Source: Flabesymbios commensalis
Taxonomy: Eukaryota; Annelida; Polychaeta; Terebellida; Flabelligeridae
Length of the DNA stretch: 64,000 nt
Reading direction: 5' to 3'
Assembly: GCA_964017125.1 (NCBI GenBank)
Contig: OZ024908.1
Coordinates: forward strand, 64,307,965-64,371,964
Positions 22,340 to 33,282 of the stretch are shown in pieces (positions within the stretch are counted from its first letter, which is position 1; the number at the start of each line of letters is the position of its first letter). The position numbers and the translations under genes were made by a program. The notes beneath the pieces are model-generated. The model was not told the DNA's origin and searched no databases. It saw only the letters and a program-made list of their open reading frames with translations.

Positions 22340-22511
22340 AAGTAAAGCATTTGAAGTGCCTTGCCCAAGGACACAACATCGAAACAATGTCCCAAGATTG
22401 AGAGGGGAGAAACATGATATTTCTCTGAAAATCCTGCATCAAGCGGGATTCGAAACCGCACGGCAGACAGCGACATCGGCAGAGCGCCACGCTCTAACCA
22501 TTGCGCCATGT
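22340..22511 (-). mobile_element. tRNA-derived SINE
   Basis: On the minus strand: A box TGGCGCAATGGTTAGAGCG and B box GGTTTCGAATCCC spaced as in a tRNA gene, then a body with CCTTGGGCAAGGCACTT, a motif common in SINE bodies and LINE 3' ends of several animal lineages. The element ends near 22340. Confidence 0.75.
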
Positions 22512-23159
22512 CCCTCTCACATCATTAAAATATTAGTGTATATGTATTACCCTGTGTACTGTAAGTATGCCCAATAAATTGGAGACTGACATTTAATTCA
22601 CTTGATAAATGGGTATGTGAAAGGTTTGGCTTGTGATCAGTTGTTTTATCATTCTGATGACCTTGTTAACCTCAGAGTACCAACGTGTGTCATCTTGTAG
22701 TACACTGAGCATAATCATAAAGTTTGTGCTGTGATGTCGTGTTTTGGAGATATTCTAGATGGTTCCAAACTGTTATTTGGTATGCCGTTTGCTTGTGCAA
22801 TGGCGAAAGCCAGTGGGTAAAGAAAGCGGTGTAAACGGTGTTACTGTCGTTTGGTTAATTTGCAGGTCCTGAACATGATGAAGTGTATTTAATATATTTA
22901 TTACCCTGAATACTTCTTACGTATGACCACAGAACGACGAATGAGATTTAGCTCACTTGATAAATGTTTATGTGAAAGGGTTGGCTTGTGATCAGTTGTT
23001 TTTATCACTCTGGTGTTTTGTCGGGACCTGTAGAGCACTGATGTCGTATATGCCAACTAAAATAGTGTTTCTGCGATGTTATTCCAACTTCTGCAGTTTG
23101 TAGAGCTGAACTGATAATGTCTTCGAATCGGTGAAACTTATATACGTTGTCACTTAACT

Positions 23160-23250
23160 TTTATTAATCCAAGTAATTTTCAGTCACTTGAAGTTCGAGA
23201 CACAACTTCAAGTGAGTGAAAATTCGAATTAAATAGTTTTATAATGATTA
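23160..23250. mobile_element. C-family fragment around the hairpin
   Basis: TTTTCAGTCACTTGAAGTTC and AACTTCAAGTGAGTGAAAAT with almost no loop, then a decayed C right end. Confidence 0.5.
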
Positions 23251-23630
23251 AGGGCTAGTGTCACTCATGTCCGTGGGCTTGTGGAAGACAAGCCCATGGA
23301 AGACAATCACATTAGTTATAATATAATCTTATAACATGTACAAGACAGAGCTCGCCCCGAGGTTGAACATTCGCACGAGGTCTTGTGTTCGCCAGGAGAA
23401 GAAAAACATATTATCTGATTATTAGATAGTTCAGGTGTATACCCGGAAGCCACGAGACAGTGTGTCAATGTTAGTTTAATGTGTATACGTGTATACCCAG
23501 CAAACAAGAGACATTTAGCCACTGTTGCCGTGTTGGTTTGATGTTGGGCCAGCATCGCAAACAATCTGTAATGCAATTCAAAGAGTGTCTGGATCATTTG
23601 GACATCGACGTGATAATGGTGGCGATGCAT

Positions 23631-23880
23631 TTAACCCTTTAACCGCCAAATTATTCAATCTGAATTTTCACCCACTTGAAGTTGTGTCTCGCTGACGCGA
23701 TCCACAACTTCAAGTGAGTGAAAATTATTCAGATTTGACAGAATGGAGGTCAACTCTTTTCAAATCTTGCTGGTTGATGTCACATTTTATCTTTAACATA
23801 TTTAAAATGTGGTACTTAATGAGCTAATAAAAAATGAAAACCCGAATATATATATGCGACACCGGCGGTTAAAGGGTTTA
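23631..23880 (-). mobile_element. A-family TTAA MITE
   Basis: TTAACCCTTTAACCGCC at the left and GGCGGTTAAAGGGTTTA at the right; hairpin at about 23671-23725. Confidence 0.8.
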
Positions 23881-24408
23881 TTCACAGCAGCACTATGCGG
23901 CCAGTAATAAAGTAGTGAAACGAATCGAATCTTACGTATTACAATGATTACCTTTTGCTGTTCTTTATTGTCCAAGTATGCATATGTTGATGATTTTTTA
24001 TGCGGTTGGGTGTGGTTGGGGAGGGGGAGGTGTGCTGAGAGCCTTTTTTCCACGAATAACGCGTTTCATCTTGCCTTCCACTGATCTCAAAGGTTGTACT
24101 GTGATGTCGTGTTTTGGCCATAATATACATGGCTGGAAACTGTGACTTTGTATGGAGTTTTCTTTGTGGCAATGTTATTACGACAGTATTAGTAATCCTA
24201 CTACAGTGACACGGGTTGACACTTGTGTATACCATGAGTTTTCCCCGACTGGCATAGTGGATTATATTGTGAAGTAAAACACCCACCGAAAATTCAATGA
24301 CATTCTGTTTTTATTTTCTTATATACCTGTATACCATCCCAGCCAGCAGCAGATCAAACTGTGGAACAGCGTCAGCCTGGGGCAAATTACTCGCACGTGA
24401 GTAGACTG

Positions 24409-24485
24409 GCGTGCAAAGCCAGAAGGCAGTAACTACTCAATTTTCAAGTGAGCAGTTACTCCCTTCTGGCTTTGCAACGCAGTAT
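24409..24485. mobile_element. E-family palindromic MITE
   Basis: GCGTGCAAAGCCAGAAGGCA and the complement ending CTTCTGGCTTTGCAACGC. Confidence 0.7.
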
Positions 24486-24489
24486 TGCA

Positions 24490-26095
24490 CTCTGCGCATC
24501 ACCACGTCGCACGTTTTGTACGCTCACTCTCCCACACACTGACCTGCCGAGAGGTCACAGACCCGGTGACCTAACCTATTAAAAACAAACCGGTCAATAT
24601 GTTCGGGACTGCCATCATCATCGTGATTTTACTCGACATAAGTATATAGTTATGACTGACATTGGTCATTTAACAGCCTCATTGCCTTTATTGGCTGATG
24701 ATGTTTAACTAGACATTAATGAATGTGTTTTAATTAACGTTTTGTATGAATATTATTATAATTATTATATATACAATATTTGTTTTATATAACTACTCTA
24801 TGATCAATTCACATCTAAGAATAATCATACATAATATTCTCCACTTTGGTGTTTACTTCTTGAGAGTTATTCTTTTGCATCTTTTAGTTACCGGTATTTT
24901 AAAAACTGCTAATTTTCAGCAAAACTCAGCTGATATATTCTGATGTGTATTCTCATAATTTCTGTTGTTTTCTTAACTGAAGTTGAATGAATAATTTGCA
25001 ATTTGCAGATTCAAACAAAAAAAAATGCTCGTCTGAAAAAATGGGGATTGCAGAAATATTGCCTGTTTGATTGATCATGTTGATGGGTATCCTCATTCAT
25101 TCGATGAATTTAATGTATGAACCGCTTTGGGAAGCCTTATACATCGGCTGGGAGTATATCGCTGCTAATCCCAGACATAGGAGTGTAGGATGTTAGATTG
25201 TTTGGCCATATTTAGTGTGATTGTACGCAAAGTAGAGAAGATATATTGCTGATTTACTAGCTTGAACCCGTGTATTGACATTATAAATTGAATCCGTAAT
25301 AAACCATAACTGGAAGTTAACTGACTGCCTGTGACCATGGTTGCCCATATAGAATAGGAATGAGCCGGCTGAGTTGTGAGTTGCATCGTGCCGCCGCAGC
25401 TGAAAGTCTATTGGATCATGATGGTATGTTGTGATCAGTTGTAAGATGCACTGTCAAAAAACAATAGGCTGTATGTTGCCCACGGCTCGTATCTCTAGTT
25501 GACTATTTATTCAAACAAACAAGCAGACAAACAAACACCAATGGTGACTGCAGCCATCTCTCGGCTTCTCTGTGAAAGTTAAAAACATAATAATTGTTAA
25601 GTGTCATACTTGAAGTTGACGAAAACGTGCTCATTACTGTTGTCAGTAAGTCACACATAATTTACAGGTGGAACACATGCGTCAGGCGTGTAAATCACAA
25701 GACAACTCGCTCTCTATTGATATATCGATATTGATGAATCGACTGAAACGAATGTATTTGAAATCAATGTGAAATGTATCATGTAGGCCTACATATCAGT
25801 GACGTGATCAAATGATGCATGACTTTTTATGTAGTACATCATCATTCTGTAGTAGGTTCGCCTTTGATTCACATGTACAAATTAGTAAGGGCCACTTTGT
25901 GAATCTTAGTCTGCACCAATATTTGTATGTATGTGAACATCTGAACATGTGTATGTGGCTATAACCATGATATCATGGTGAGTGTATAGAATGTATAGGG
26001 TGATCATGGTGATGTAACTCTTGTGACACGATGACCCCCCGGCCGCGAGCCACAACATCATCATAAAACACTCCTCACATCCATCACCCATGTCA
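24490..26095. other. Stretch with no recognised gene or repeat family
   Basis: AT-rich unique sequence. Only CATG scars at 25071-25084 (TTGAT) and 26000-26013 (GTGAT) stand out. Confidence 0.4.
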
Positions 26096-26100
26096 TATAC

Positions 26101-26205
26101 GAGCAAGCACGAGACGTTGAGCCAATGTTGGCTTGATGTTAGGCCACCGTCAAAGACGGTGGCCTAACATCAAGCCAACATTGGCTCAACGTCTCGTGTT
26201 CGCTG
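26101..26205. mobile_element. P-family palindrome, near-perfect arms
   Basis: Arms GAGCAAGCACGAGACGTTGA and complement; centre CCACCGTCAAAGACGGTGG. Very few mismatches, so a young copy. Confidence 0.8.
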
Positions 26206-26329
26206 TGATATGATGACCAATGTACGCCTGAGGACAAGTAATCGCCATTTCGGGCCAACATTTACCTCACGGTGGTCAAACATGACATTGTGTTGATGTT
26301 TTACTCTAAAAGCGTATGCACCGTGTAGA

Positions 26330-26553
26330 CCAAAGTGTTTTTCAACTTGAAATAATCATCATGATCATAGATGTCTTGGTTTAAATTATTTCAGCTTCAT
26401 TTGCATACCTATAATATTATCAGGTTATGGGTCTACGACTATTATATATATTTAATTCCTTCAGTGCGGTGATCGTCTTTATACGCCTGAATCTGACGTC
26501 CTTAGACGTCAGATTCTGACGTGTAAAGACGCTTCTCGCGCTGAAAGGGTTAT
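26330..26553 (-). mobile_element. B-family MITE with scars
   Basis: B hairpin at about 26468-26538 and right end GCGCTGAAAGGGTTA. Carries ATCAT-CATG-ATCAT at 26355-26368 and a degraded CAGG scar near 26413. Confidence 0.65.
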
Positions 26554-26571
26554 CATAATAATTATAATAAT

Positions 26572-26663
26572 TAAGTTGACCCATTGTTGTAACGTTGGAC
26601 CACCATCTGCGACGCTGGCCCAACATTAAAACAACATGGGGCAAAAGTCTCGTGTTTGCTGGG
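26572..26663. mobile_element. P-family MITE, left end lost
   Basis: Follows the B element within 20 bp; right end GTCTCGTGTTTGCTGGG. Confidence 0.6.
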
Positions 26664-27379
26664 ATACGCTGTGCGTGTCGCTCTAGTAGAATAGCTCGGA
26701 CAAGATGCTTATGACTAGACTGATGGTTGCTGCAAGAGCTTTTAAACTTTTAAAGTTATTGGTCATTTGCCAGTTTGTCTGAAAAATTATTTATATACTC
26801 TTTTACCAACATCCAGCTGGCTTTCCGTTGATGCCGTGCCTGACAGGCATCCCGTCTAGGTCACTGCAATGATGGGTGTTGTAGTATCCTCGGTCGCTGC
26901 TATACCATTAAATACATGTGCCTGGTATCAAGCATAGGACATTGACACTTGAACATATTAAACATCTTATAGTTAGAAATAAATATATATACATGTATAT
27001 AATAATATATAATAATAGTGTAGCTTTAGCAGCTGTTGTAACCAGGTGACTGTAACCTGGTTACGGTATAATCACGTAAGTCAATATACATGTATTCTAA
27101 CCTTGAACATGCATCCCCATTAATTATTCGTCATGACTTTTATGGATGGTGAGAGACCATTTAGGGTAACAATTGTGTATAGTTATTAAATGAGTGCGTA
27201 TTAATCTGTATTGATCAGTTTGTTGTATTGATAGCCCGGTATGTCAATAGCGTATTCAACCCTTTGAGTGCGGTGACCAGCCTTAGACGTTATCTAGAAT
27301 CTTACGGTTTTTTATCCCTCGCCCAACTTGTTGGTGGCGGGGGGGGGGGCTATGACGTCGCCTTTTGGGATTTATAAAT

Positions 27380-27740
27380 GTTGACCTACTTAAATTGCCA
27401 ACCATCGGTCATAATTAACTTTACTATGCCTGATATCTGGCAAACCATGCCTTTACATTATACAAAATGCAAGGTTTCAGGTAGGGATCTGCCCTGAAAA
27501 ATTTCAACTCTATCAAATTCACAATAGCCGACTATCGGCCATAATTAACTTCAATATGCTGATATGTGGCAAACCATGCCAGATAGCTAGACCATTATAA
27601 AACAAAATGTGCGGTTTCAGGGGGGAGATATGGCTTTAGTATCAAATTCAAAATAGCCGACCATCGGCCATAATTTACTTTGATATACTTGATATCTGGC
27701 AAACTGTGCCACATAGCTAGATTATTACTACAAAACATGC
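27380..27740. repeat. Diverged tandem repeat, about three units of ~135 bp
   Basis: Each unit contains CATCGGCCATAATTAACTTT, a GATATCTGGCAAACCATGCC block and a CAAAATGCGGTTTCAGG-like end. A B-family 5' fragment precedes it (27255-27310). Confidence 0.65.
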
Positions 27741-28005
27741 GGCCATTATCAGATTATTGACTTTAATATGCGTAAACAGGTTTTGCATCAACAAATAAAT
27801 TGAAATTTAATTTATCCATTTAATTTATCCACGCACTATGTCATCAATATACATTGTATAATTTAATTGAACCCACAGAATATTATAAACACGATCATGA
27901 TGATAAATGAGGTGGTATGTTAATGTTTTCACTGACCGGGCCCATAACCTTCAGGTAAGCCTCAATTATTCTGTTGCTCTTGGATTTCCTTGAAATAAGA
28001 ACACA

Positions 28006-28250
28006 TTAACCCTTGCAGCGCGGGGATCGACTTTAGACGTCACAATCTGACGTCTGTAGACGTCAGATTGTGACGTCTAAAGTCGATCCCCGCACTGAAA
28101 AAGTAAAACATGTATAATGACCGCAGATCCTTAAGATAGGTATTCAAATGAAGCTGAAAGAGATAACTAAGACATTTATAATGATTTAAAATTGAAAAAA
28201 ACCTTTGTTCTCTTGGTTCAAATATAATATTTCAGCGCTGTAAGGGTTGA
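28006..28250 (+). mobile_element. B-family TTAA MITE, intact reference copy
   Basis: TTAACCCTTGCAGCGCGGGG at the left with a near-perfect hairpin (GATCGACTTTAGACGTCA arms), then a non-paired body with TAGGTATTCAAATGAA, ending CAGCGCTGTAAGGGTTGA. Useful as the empty-site reference for scars in other B copies. Confidence 0.85.
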
Positions 28251-28884
28251 ACTTTAATTTATTCAATGTGTAGGCCTAGAAATGACATATGGCGCACTAT
28301 GTCATCAAAGACATAGTAATGATTTAATCAATGTTAAATGAGCCCAGTGAATATAAACTGACTGATAAATGAGGTGATATATTAATGTTTTCACTGGCCC
28401 ATAACCTTCAGGTTAGCCTCAAACCTGTGTGTGAATCATGTGAATAATCTCTATGCACTTGACTGCTCTTGAACCAGATCACGTTACTCATCAGTAGAAG
28501 TAGGACCTAAGTAAGTACTTGATTATCATAGTGACATGTATATGCATACAGCATCAAAATAAATATCATGGTCATGAACCCTAGAATAACTGAATAATGC
28601 CGGACCAATATGGCTTATAATGTCACTTTATACAACAATAATTATTGTCTTTCTCACACATCTACCGTATCTACACCATGTACACTCCTGATGTCGGCAC
28701 CACGCCGTTACACTGCCCTGCGGCCGGTGTGGGCTCGCTCCTTAGTTCTCCCGCATTTCACTCTTATTAACTTCACAGCACACGTGTCTGGTAGGGTCAG
28801 CTCTTCCATGTGATGTCCAGCCGATTTCACGATGAAGATCGCAATTCAATTTAGCAGAAATAGTCTCTCCTATATCACCCTTTC

Positions 28885-29155
28885 GCGTTTATTATTCGTA
28901 AGAAAATGGCAATGCAATGGCAACGTTGGTATGACATTCATATCATTCATAAGTACGTTTGTAACGTTTGCAAGCCCATTTGTAAGCATTCGCAAGCATT
29001 AATAGGCCTAACATTCGCAAGGCAGTCGCAGCATATATTTGATATTATTCTTAAGCCAATTTGCACCATTCGCAACAATCGTTAGCAATTCGTAAGGCAT
29101 TGGCAAGCGTTGGCAAGCATTCGCAGTGCATTTGCAATAGATTCGTAAGGAGAGG
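28885..29155. repeat. Degenerate short-period repeat of ATTCGCAAGC-like words
   Basis: About fifteen variants of TTCGCAAG, TTGGCAAGC or TTCGTAAGG occur at irregular 10-25 bp spacing, all on one strand. Confidence 0.5.
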
Positions 29156-29560
29156 TCGAGGGATGACCGAGGTGAAATTATTCGCTATCTATTCACAATT
29201 TTTGGGCGAAGTCACTGCGAATTTCAAAGATTCATATTCGCTAGCATATTCGTTTATGTGTGAGAGCAGCATTATATTTCTGGCCCACTAGAAAGACCAA
29301 TACAGTTATGTTTACAAAATAATAAGCCGAATTCTTGTCTATCGCACTCAAATATCCTAAAGCCGGGTCTCGGAGTTCGGGAACTTCTGTTCCACGGTAG
29401 TGATTATTTTGTATTTGTAGAGGTGGGTTACAGCTTGATGGCAATGTGTAGGCCTACAACGTACCAAGTGACCTAATAATATATTATTTTTTTTGAAATT
29501 GCAGTTTATCATAATAATGTTTAAAATTATAGGAAATTTATGAAAATGCATCATGCATGG

Positions 29561-29797
29561 TACCTTGATGACATCGCAAGGCTCTGACACAGTAACCTCC
29601 ATTTTTAAATGTAATAGTTCCAATACTGTCACAAGTTTACGCCTGCTGAAAATGGCCTAGTTTTTATAGGCACTTGAAATATTCGTCTCAATTTCTTGGC
29701 ATCCGAGTTTTTTGGCAGGTAGCCCGAGTTTACACAGCTGGCTGTGTAAACAAAATAGTGGTCTGTGTGACTGGGCCTCGCGCAGTCATACCGGGTA
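29561..29797 (+). mobile_element. G-family MITE with exact 9-bp target duplication
   Basis: TACCTTGATGACATCGCAAG to ATACCGGGTA, flanked by CATGCATGG at 29552-29560 and 29798-29806. It lacks the CATG scar found in the copy at 21648. Confidence 0.88.
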
Positions 29798-29971
29798 CAT
29801 GCATGGTGTATTTATGATATATATTAACAACTAAAATTTCTCAGATATCAACCCTTAGAACCCTTAAATGCAGACACGACAACTAAAACAATACAGAAAC
29901 GATTCCTAAATTTATCACGCATCACGCCACGCATTGCGCTACGCATCGTGTCACGCTCATATATGGAGAAA

Positions 29972-30019
29972 CAGATTTAGTTACGATATAGCGTAGGCTT
30001 CTGATTGGTCGAGACGGCC
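29972..30019. mobile_element. J-family half copy
   Basis: CGTAGGCTTCTGATTGGTCG and preceding bases match one arm of the palindrome at 47336. Confidence 0.5.
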
Positions 30020-30083
30020 CCAATGCTGATTTAGTGTAGGGCCAGCGTCGCAGTCGACCTTTATTTAATTTAATTATTTATTA

Positions 30084-30635
30084 AGGCAGCTCCTTGGGAT
30101 GACATCAATTTTCGTTTTTAGTATTTTAATGACGTAGGGTATCCCCCAGATCATGATATTATTTTTTTTCAGAGTTTTTAGATTTTAAAAATATTTTTTA
30201 TCAACATTTTTATGAATCCGCTTGAAACCCAAACAAACGTTTTGTATACCTAAGCACTTGCTAAAGGACTGTTGAATGTTCCCACAGCATTGGACCACAT
30301 GGTGACGCCGTCGGCCCAGCGTTGGGCAGACAAACAGTGTTGCAGGTGTATCCCCCCATGTCCTGACTATAAGACACCAATTATCGGTGATTGCTTTGAT
30401 CTCACCGTCAAAGGCGTGGGAATATGTGGTGTAAAGTGCTCTATATTGCTGATTTGTTTTGTTCACATGGCAATATACGACCTGGAAATATAACTATTTC
30501 ACTCTTTTTCGGTGCTTTAAAATTGTTTTTTGACTTTTTTGTATTTTTAGTTAAGATAAGTAGGCTATATAGCTTCATATAAATTGAATTTTCAATATTG
30601 ACCATATTGGAAATGTCTCATCCCACGGGGTCCCT
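30084..30635 (-). mobile_element. H-family MITE, ~550 bp
   Basis: Inverse copy of 38076-38624. Ends GGCAGCTCCTTGGGATGACA and CATCCCACGGGGTCCCT beside TTAA. The middle (about 30280-30345) holds a P-derived segment (CGTCGGCCCAGCGTTGGGC) that is also present in the other copy. Confidence 0.75.
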
Positions 30636-30639
30636 TTAA

Positions 30640-31120
30640 AATTCGCCAAATACATGTAGCAGTATACAGCTTTGATCTGGCACATACATAGGCCTATCAA
30701 CATGATCAATATATCATAATATGTCTACATATCAGTATAATGTGATGGCATCGCCTTTGTTAATATATAAAGTATACTTTCACCACTTGACAAGTCAACC
30801 TTTGATCTAACCCCAGTTATATTAAAAAGAATGCAACTACAAGTATCAGTTGCATACAGTCATGTAATATAGTACTCATATACTATCAGTGTCAGGAGTT
30901 TTACTATTGTATGTACTTAATACAACTACCTTGTTCGATGTAGTCATGAAGTTTTACCTTTGAGGTTAAGTACTGTATGTGTATACTTGAAAGTACACAA
31001 AGAGGCTTCGTCGTCCTGAATACGTATAATCTGGTTGTGAGCCCGCCTATTCATGCTATATGTAAAGATATTCGAAATGTCTGTAAATATACAGATTAGG
31101 GAGAAGCTAAGACATATACC
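30640..31120. other. Stretch without a recognised gene
   Basis: AT-rich; only an ATCAA-CATG-ATCAA scar at 30696-30709. Confidence 0.35.
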
Positions 31121-31127
31121 TTTTAAT

Positions 31128-31210
31128 TTGTGTGCACATGCATATTATCAGAATATATTTCTGATAGTATGCATGTGTACCACCAAGTCTTGCATACTAC
31201 TTGGTGGTAA
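31128..31210. repeat. Two adjacent hairpins
   Basis: GTGCACATGCATATTATCAG pairs with CTGATAGTATGCATGTG, and ACCACCAAGT pairs with ACTTGGTGGT. Could be a decayed MITE; nothing supports a microRNA. Confidence 0.4.
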
Positions 31211-31473
31211 TAACATAATTGTGAAACACTACAGTAGTTATTAAACATACTAAAACCCTTGTCCTGCTGAATCATTTCTAAATGTGTTTTCGTCATTTGA
31301 AGCTGTAATTGCTTCAATGACAAAAATATTTTTTATTTTTTCGGAAATATACATATTCTAAATTTGACTAGCTGAGCATCTACCACGGACTATATTATTC
31401 ATTTCAGTGAAATCTTTTATTTGTTTTAAAATCTGCTTGAAACCGTAATTATCTGGGCGCACCAGGGCAAGGG

Positions 31474-31700
31474 TTAACCCTTACAGCGCGGGGGTCGACT
31501 TCAGTCGTCAGAATCTGACGTCAATCTGACATCTAAAGCCGATCTCCGCATTGTAAAACTAAAAAAGATATATAATGGCCGTAGACCCATGACATAGGTA
31601 TTCAAATGAACCAGAAAGAGAAAACTTAAGACATTTATGATGATTTCATATTTTACAACCCCTTGGTCGCCATGGTTAACAAAAATAATTCAGCGTTATA
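31474..31700 (+). mobile_element. B-family TTAA MITE joined to an A element
   Basis: TTAACCCTTACAGCGCGGGG to CAGCGTTATAA. Its hairpin is shortened. The right end overlaps the left TTAA-like end of the next A element. Confidence 0.75.
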
Positions 31701-31915
31701 ACCCTTTAACCGCCAAATTATTCAATCTGAATTTTCACCCACTTGAAGTTTTAGGTGAGTGAAAATTATTAAGATTTGACAATATGGAGGTCAACTGTTT
31801 CAAATATTGCTGATTGATATCACATTTTATCTTTAACATGTTTAAAAGGTGGTACTTAATGTGCTAATAATAATGAAAACCCGAATATATGCGGCACCGG
31901 CGGTTAAAGGGTTAA
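31697..31915 (-). mobile_element. A-family MITE with a deleted hairpin arm
   Basis: TTATAACCCTTTAACCGCC to CGGCGGTTAAAGGGTTAA. The hairpin is reduced to one arm. The interior TTTAA-CATG-TTTAA (31832-31845) belongs to the A consensus, so that scar predates A amplification. Confidence 0.75.
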
Positions 31916-31965
31916 GGCTTAATTAAGTCATGTAGACGTAAACGTGTGAGCGGTTTTGTCAACTT

Positions 31966-32128
31966 AAAGATAAAATGTGACATCAACCAGCAAGATTTGA
32001 AAAGATTTGCCATCTATTTTTTCAAATCTGAATAATTTTCACTCACTTGAAGTTGTGGATCGCGTCAGCGAGACACAACATAAGTGGGTGAAAATTCCAA
32101 TTGAATAATTTGGCGGTTAAAGGGTTAA
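31966..32128 (+). mobile_element. A-family MITE, 5' truncated
   Basis: AAAGATAAAATGTGACATCA to GGCGGTTAAAGGGTTAA, opposite in orientation to the neighbouring A element. Confidence 0.65.
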
Positions 32129-32516
32129 TGCTGTGATGGTTTATGTTATGTGATCTTGTATACTCGGCATTTAATACATCGTACATTATGCTGTCTTTAC
32201 AGGTGCTGGTGACACTAGGCTCACAATGTGCAGTACCACCAAGAAATGAAAAGACTGGTTAAATCAGCTGCAACTGCAACAATTTGAATGATCACGTGGG
32301 TGACTAGTAAAATGATAACGTAATATGAGGTGTCAACTACATGTAGAGATAAAGAGAGATTGAAATAGTAGCCTACTTGAACTTCATAACATAGAGGAAG
32401 AGTGGATTACTGGCGAAGTACTTTCCTCTGTCCAGGGCGCCATGTGATGGTGTTGAAATCATTCTACGATTGTATCTTATGAAGATGACCGAGGTATGAA
32501 ATGATGCTCTACCTTT

Positions 32517-32580
32517 CGTCGCCATTTTGTCTTCTGTGCCTTCCGGATGGTGGGATAAGACGCTGATCACCGCCATGTTG
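32517..32580 (+). promoter_or_regulatory. Likely core promoter region with YY1- and ETS-like motifs
   Basis: CGTCGCCATTTTG (32517-32529) and CACCGCCATGTTG (32568-32580) match the YY1 core on the plus strand; CCTTCCGG (32539-32546) is an ETS-type site. They lie 77-140 bp before the start codon of the glycosyltransferase exon. No TATA box is seen, as usual for YY1/ETS promoters of broadly expressed animal genes. The transcription start is not located. Confidence 0.5.
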
Positions 32581-32656
32581 TAGAGAGCAGCCACCGTTTC
32601 GCCGCTAGTGCCTTGGTCTATGTGGTATATACGTAGATACAGCAGATTCTGTGATA

Positions 32657-33152
32657 ATGACTTTCAGAAGACGTTCCTCATCTCGGCTTTCGCGGCAGGC
32701 GATGCTGGGCATTTTCTGGGGTATGATCCTCTCCGGAACGTTCATGTTCACCACCCTTCGCCTCATGCATCACACCCCATCCCGCGCCGCCAGTGTGGCT
32801 ATCGATTGGATGGTACAGCAGCCGCTGAGGCCTGTGGTACGTGGAATACAACAGGTGTCGTCAGAAGGATCAGGTCTCAGCAGTGGTTTCAGCCTGATAT
32901 GCGCATCTGAAACTCAGTCCGACTCTGACAATTTACAATACACGGCCTTCAATAAAATTAGAAAACACCGCCCTCGGACTGTTAAAGACGAGTTACATAG
33001 TAAAGAGCTTCTCTTGACACTAATCATCACCTCCAAACATCGCAACTACACAGCCGCCACTCTGAAGACCTGGGCTCATGGCGCCAGTCATCTCGTCTTC
33101 CTAGCACCAGATGGAAACCGACTTTATTGGCCTGAAGCTCAACCCTTATTAG
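32657..33152 (+). CDS. Chondroitin polymerizing factor-like glycosyltransferase, first coding exon
   Basis: 165 codons plus one base. The start is the first in-frame ATG after an in-frame stop at 32606. The product has a basic N-terminus (FRRRSSSRLSRQ), a hydrophobic segment at about residues 15-35 (GIFWGMILSGTFMFTTL) and a polar stem: the plan of a type II Golgi enzyme. Residues ~110-155 (KELLLTLIITSKHRNYTAAT, then KTWAHGASHLVFLAPDG) align by eye with the start of the first glycosyltransferase domain of CHPF/CHPF2 (RERLLVAVLTS...VNRT...FTG). These proteins act with chondroitin synthases in the Golgi to extend the GlcUA-GalNAc chain. The frame runs to a consensus donor AG/GTAAGT at 33152/33153 (phase 1); the frame's TGA lies in the intron. 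The catalytic part would be in later exons, not found here. Another chondroitin-synthase paralogue is possible. Confidence 0.68.
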
Positions 33153-33158
33153 GTAAGT
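33153..33158 (+). other. Splice donor of the glycosyltransferase exon
   Basis: GTAAGT directly after AG, a full consensus animal donor. The following ~31 kb are repeat-rich and may be intron. Confidence 0.65.
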
Positions 33159-33196
33159 GAAGGTTAAATAATTATTAATCTTCTGGACCAAAGTGA

Positions 33197-33282
33197 TGTA
33201 TACTGCCGAGAAAAGCCAAAAGACAATATCTGCTTACTTTACAAGTGAGCAGGTGATGTGTTTTGCCTTTGCAGAACAGTAT
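33197..33282. mobile_element. E-family palindrome in the putative intron
   Basis: TACTGCCGAGAAAAGCCAAA ... GTTTTGCCTTTGCAGAACAG; 45 bp after the splice donor. Confidence 0.6.

Larger units (their letters stand above)
21567..24180. repeat. Diverged tandem array (~350-550 bp units) broken up by mobile elements
   Basis: Units begin near 21567, 22545, 22898 and in part 24055. Shared blocks include CACTTGATAAATG, ATGTGAAAG, CTTGTGATCA and CTGTGATGTCGTGTTTTGG. A G-family MITE (21648), a SINE (22340), a C-like hairpin (23160) and an A element (23631) sit within. Unit 1 carries a TATAC-CATG-TATAC scar at 21988-22001. Confidence 0.65.

Noticed and set aside
22430-22511. Functional tRNA gene on the minus strand
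   Set aside because: A and B boxes are present but the acceptor and anticodon stems do not pair properly and a SINE body follows. The same reasoning applies at 15995-16075 and 18705-18780.
31128-31180. microRNA precursor hairpin
   Set aside because: The stem length fits, but hairpins of this type are abundant here as MITE remnants and nothing else supports a microRNA.
32608-32910. Overlapping 100-codon frame on the plus strand
   Set aside because: A shadow of the glycosyltransferase exon in another phase, without the membrane anchor or domain similarity.
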